DNA of 7,368 nt, taken from Spirochaeta_B sp964398645 (GTDB lineage Bacteria > Spirochaetota > Spirochaetia > DSM-27196 > DSM-8902). Position numbers and translations under genes: made by a program. Location of the stretch: contig CAYNNU010000112.1 in the NCBI GenBank assembly GCA_964398645.1, positions 1 through 7,368 on the forward strand, read 5' to 3'. Every line of letters begins with the position of its first letter. Position 1 is the first letter of the stretch. The notes beneath the pieces are model-generated. The model made no database searches and was not told where the DNA came from. It saw only the letters and a list, made by a program, of their open reading frames with translations. Of the stretch, positions 5,670 through 7,368 are shown piece after piece.

Positions 5670-6713
5670 ATGAGAAAGAGACACCATTCCCGAAAATTTT
5701 TTCCATACTTGCTGTTCATGTCCGTTCTTTTAGGATCAACATCCTTGATCCAACCGGTAATGGCACTCGGTAATCAGGAAGCAGCGGCAACAAACGAAAT
5801 TACAATACGGGTTGGTAGTCTCCCCGGACCCTCGTCAGTAAGTATGAGTCCATACATACTCCAGCCTTCACGGCTAGGAAAAAGCACCACACTAGAAATC
5901 CAGGTCTTTTCCAACCCAAACCTTGCTATCAGCCAACTCCTTTCCAAAGAGATTGATGCTGCGGTTATCCCGGCAAATTTAGCCGCGGTACTGCACCATC
6001 GCGATGCGAATATTCAAATTGCCGGCATCACCGGAACCGGCATGCTATACCTGCTGGCGCTTGGCGATGCTTTACCCGATAACTCAAGCATAGAAGATCT
6101 GCGTGGAAAACGCATACACACCATTGCTCGCGGAGCGACACCCGATGTTTTACTGCGTGCTTTGGCTGCAGAAGCAGGCCTCAACCCGGACCAGGATTTT
6201 GAAATTATTTACAGCAGCGATCAAACTGAACTAGCGCGGAATCTCATTGCCGGACGAACAGAAATTGCCTTGATGCCCGAGCCTTTTGTAAGCAGAGTAC
6301 TGGAAAGCAATCCGAGCCTGCGCATAAAAGGCAATCTGCAGGAGCTGTATTCCAACTATTCCAACCAGCAGACCTACCCTATGACAGCACTAGTAATCCG
6401 CAGCGATTTTGCCGCGCAGCATTGCAATGCCATACAAAACTGGCTTTCGGATATGCCTGCTGCCCAGCAATGGCTGCGTAATAACCTGGAAGAAGCCGCT
6501 GAAGCGGCCGCCCCTGCAGTTGGTATTCCAACTGCAACCATCATCAACTCATTTGAACGGATGAATACCGGCTGGACTCCGGCACAGGAAGCAGAGCAAT
6601 CTTTCCGGCGGTTCATCCAGTTTTTTCTGAGCATAAACCCAGCCGCAGTTGGCGGAGAACAACCCGACAATAGCATCATGCTAAATCTAAGCTGTTTCCC
6701 GGCGGAAGAATAA
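5670..6713 (+). CDS. ABC transporter substrate-binding protein, NitT/TauT (NMT1/THI5-like) type
   Basis: This 347-residue exported protein should capture a small solute for the adjacent permease. The signal peptide has a basic start MRKRHHSRK, a hydrophobic core at about 10-28, and a likely cleavage after VMA (30-32). There is no cysteine at the lipobox position (ALGN), so the mature protein is probably soluble in a periplasm, which implies a diderm. The mature fold shows the family pattern: strand ITIRVGSLPGPSSV (44-57), then SNPNLAISQLLSKEIDAAVIPANLAAV, ending in a helix; IEDLRGKRIHTIARGATPDVLLRALA, which forms the domain-2 entry; and LIAGRTEIALMPEPFVSRVL, typical of NMT1-like proteins. The length suits the family. 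The substrate cannot be read from sequence; nitrate, sulfonates, pyrimidine precursors and others occur. No ribosome site precedes the ATG. The permease follows three bases after the stop, or 99 if its later start is used. Confidence 0.9.
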   Translation: MRKRHHSRKFFPYLLFMSVLLGSTSLIQPVMALGNQEAAATNEITIRVGSLPGPSSVSMSPYILQPSRLGKSTTLEIQVFSNPNLAISQLLSKEIDAAVIPANLAAVLHHRDANIQIAGITGTGMLYLLALGDALPDNSSIEDLRGKRIHTIARGATPDVLLRALAAEAGLNPDQDFEIIYSSDQTELARNLIAGRTEIALMPEPFVSRVLESNPSLRIKGNLQELYSNYSNQQTYPMTALVIRSDFAAQHCNAIQNWLSDMPAAQQWLRNNLEEAAEAAAPAVGIPTATIINSFERMNTGWTPAQEAEQSFRRFIQFFLSINPAAVGGEQPDNSIMLNLSCFPAEE

Positions 6714-6716
6714 AAA

Positions 6717-7368
6717 GTGTTTGAGTTCCGTTCCGTCCGCAGCCCGCACCGGCGCTCAGCCAAGGCAGTACAGCGCGATGAACTACGCAGTAAAAGCCAT
6801 TGTCTCAGCCCAATGCAGAAGCGCATTGCACGTTGGACAGGAGGCGGAATTCTCATTCTTATTTGGGCGATAGCGGCGGCGCTCATTCACCATGATGTTC
6901 TTTTACCCGGCCCCCTTCGCGTTCTAAAAGAAGTCTGGCACTTGTTAGCAAGCGGCCAAGCATTGCAGGTAATCCTTGGATCATTTCTGCGCTGGTTCTG
7001 CGCCTTCTTGGGAGCATTCCTATTGGGAATAATAAGTGGCAGCATCGCCTACCGCTTCCGCCTGCTACGCGAAGCAATCCGCCCTCTAATCACAGCCATC
7101 CGCTCTATTCCAGTTATTGCCGCAATACTAATTGCGTTGGTTTGGCTACCGCTAGATGGGGTCGGCATCCTCATTGGTATTTTGGTGGCCTTTCCACTCA
7201 TCCATCAAGGGTGTTTGGATGGCCTGCGTACTGTTGACTATGGCCTCATCGAAATGGGCAAGGCCTTCCAGCTTTCGCCCTTAAAAACGATTAGCCATAT
7301 ATTCCTTCCCGGCAGCCTGCCAGTACTACTGTCTGCCCTATTTGGTGCAGTCGGCATGAGTTGGAAGG
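6717..7368 (+). CDS. ABC transporter permease, NitT/TauT type (3' end cut by window)
   Basis: This is the membrane subunit partnering the upstream binding protein; 217 residues are visible. Spans lie near 42-58, 89-110, 124-145 and 149-167. The conserved segment PLITAIRSIPVIAAILIALVW (123-143) and the ATPase-coupling EAA loop EMGKAFQLSPLKTISHIFLP (179-198) are clear, although the usual glycine in that loop is replaced (Q185 or L186). The start is uncertain. GTG at 6717 lies three bases after the upstream stop with a weak GGAAG-like site, giving a 32-residue arginine-rich extension. ATG at 6813 (residue 33) gives a typical short N-terminus but lacks any ribosome site. I prefer GTG weakly because of coupling and because the stretch stays open. 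The ATPase should follow beyond the window. Confidence 0.88.
   Translation, partial: MFEFRSVRSPHRRSAKAVQRDELRSKSHCLSPMQKRIARWTGGGILILIWAIAAALIHHDVLLPGPLRVLKEVWHLLASGQALQVILGSFLRWFCAFLGAFLLGIISGSIAYRFRLLREAIRPLITAIRSIPVIAAILIALVWLPLDGVGILIGILVAFPLIHQGCLDGLRTVDYGLIEMGKAFQLSPLKTISHIFLPGSLPVLLSALFGAVGMSWK

Noticed and set aside
6374..6886. 170-codon minus-strand ORF over the binding-protein 3' end and permease start
   Set aside because: Its Arg/Ala/Ser-rich composition is typical of an antisense shadow, and it overlaps two recognisable ABC genes on the plus strand.

Overview
The window holds three transcription units from what is probably a diderm bacterium of middling GC content. A spirochaete is a tentative guess. 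It rests on the exported solute-binding protein, which lacks a lipobox cysteine as expected for a periplasmic protein, and on its mature start reading G-N-Q-E-A-A-A, a style I associate with spirochaetal binding proteins. No 16S, tRNA or housekeeping cluster is present to settle this.

Unit 1 (minus strand, about 4376 down to 1 and beyond) is the main feature. A strong sigma-70-type promoter (4376..4348) reads into a 26-codon leader ORF (4341..4261) with nine leucine codons, four of them consecutive. A perfect 13-bp hairpin with a T-run (4221..4186) follows, then leuA (2-isopropylmalate synthase, long form). This is the layout of a leucine attenuator. After leuA come three tightly spaced thiol-redox genes: an exported thioredoxin domain fused to a CcdA/DsbD-type membrane electron conduit, a small CPQC glutaredoxin-like protein, and a thioredoxin-reductase/AhpF-type flavoprotein that starts with GTG and runs off the left edge. 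No terminator separates leuA from the redox genes. Together the three could carry electrons from NAD(P)H through the flavoenzyme, the glutaredoxin and the membrane cysteines to the extracytoplasmic thioredoxin domain. They appear to be co-transcribed with leuA, and so possibly under leucine control.

Unit 2 (minus strand, 5610..4405) is a monocistronic gene for an unrecognised polytopic membrane protein. It has a good promoter and Shine-Dalgarno site. It ends at a 9-bp perfect hairpin (4378..4398) that directly abuts the -35 box of the leu promoter.

Unit 3 (plus strand, from about 5628 to the right edge) is divergent from unit 2. It encodes a NitT/TauT (NMT1/THI5-like) ABC substrate-binding protein and a partial cognate permease. 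The ATPase is presumably beyond the window.

The most notable observations are the leu attenuator that seems to control a complete thiol-reductant export line, and the apparently leaderless start of its leader peptide, with the ATG at the predicted transcription start. The only noncoding stretch of any length (4161..4404) is filled by the attenuator, promoter and hairpin.
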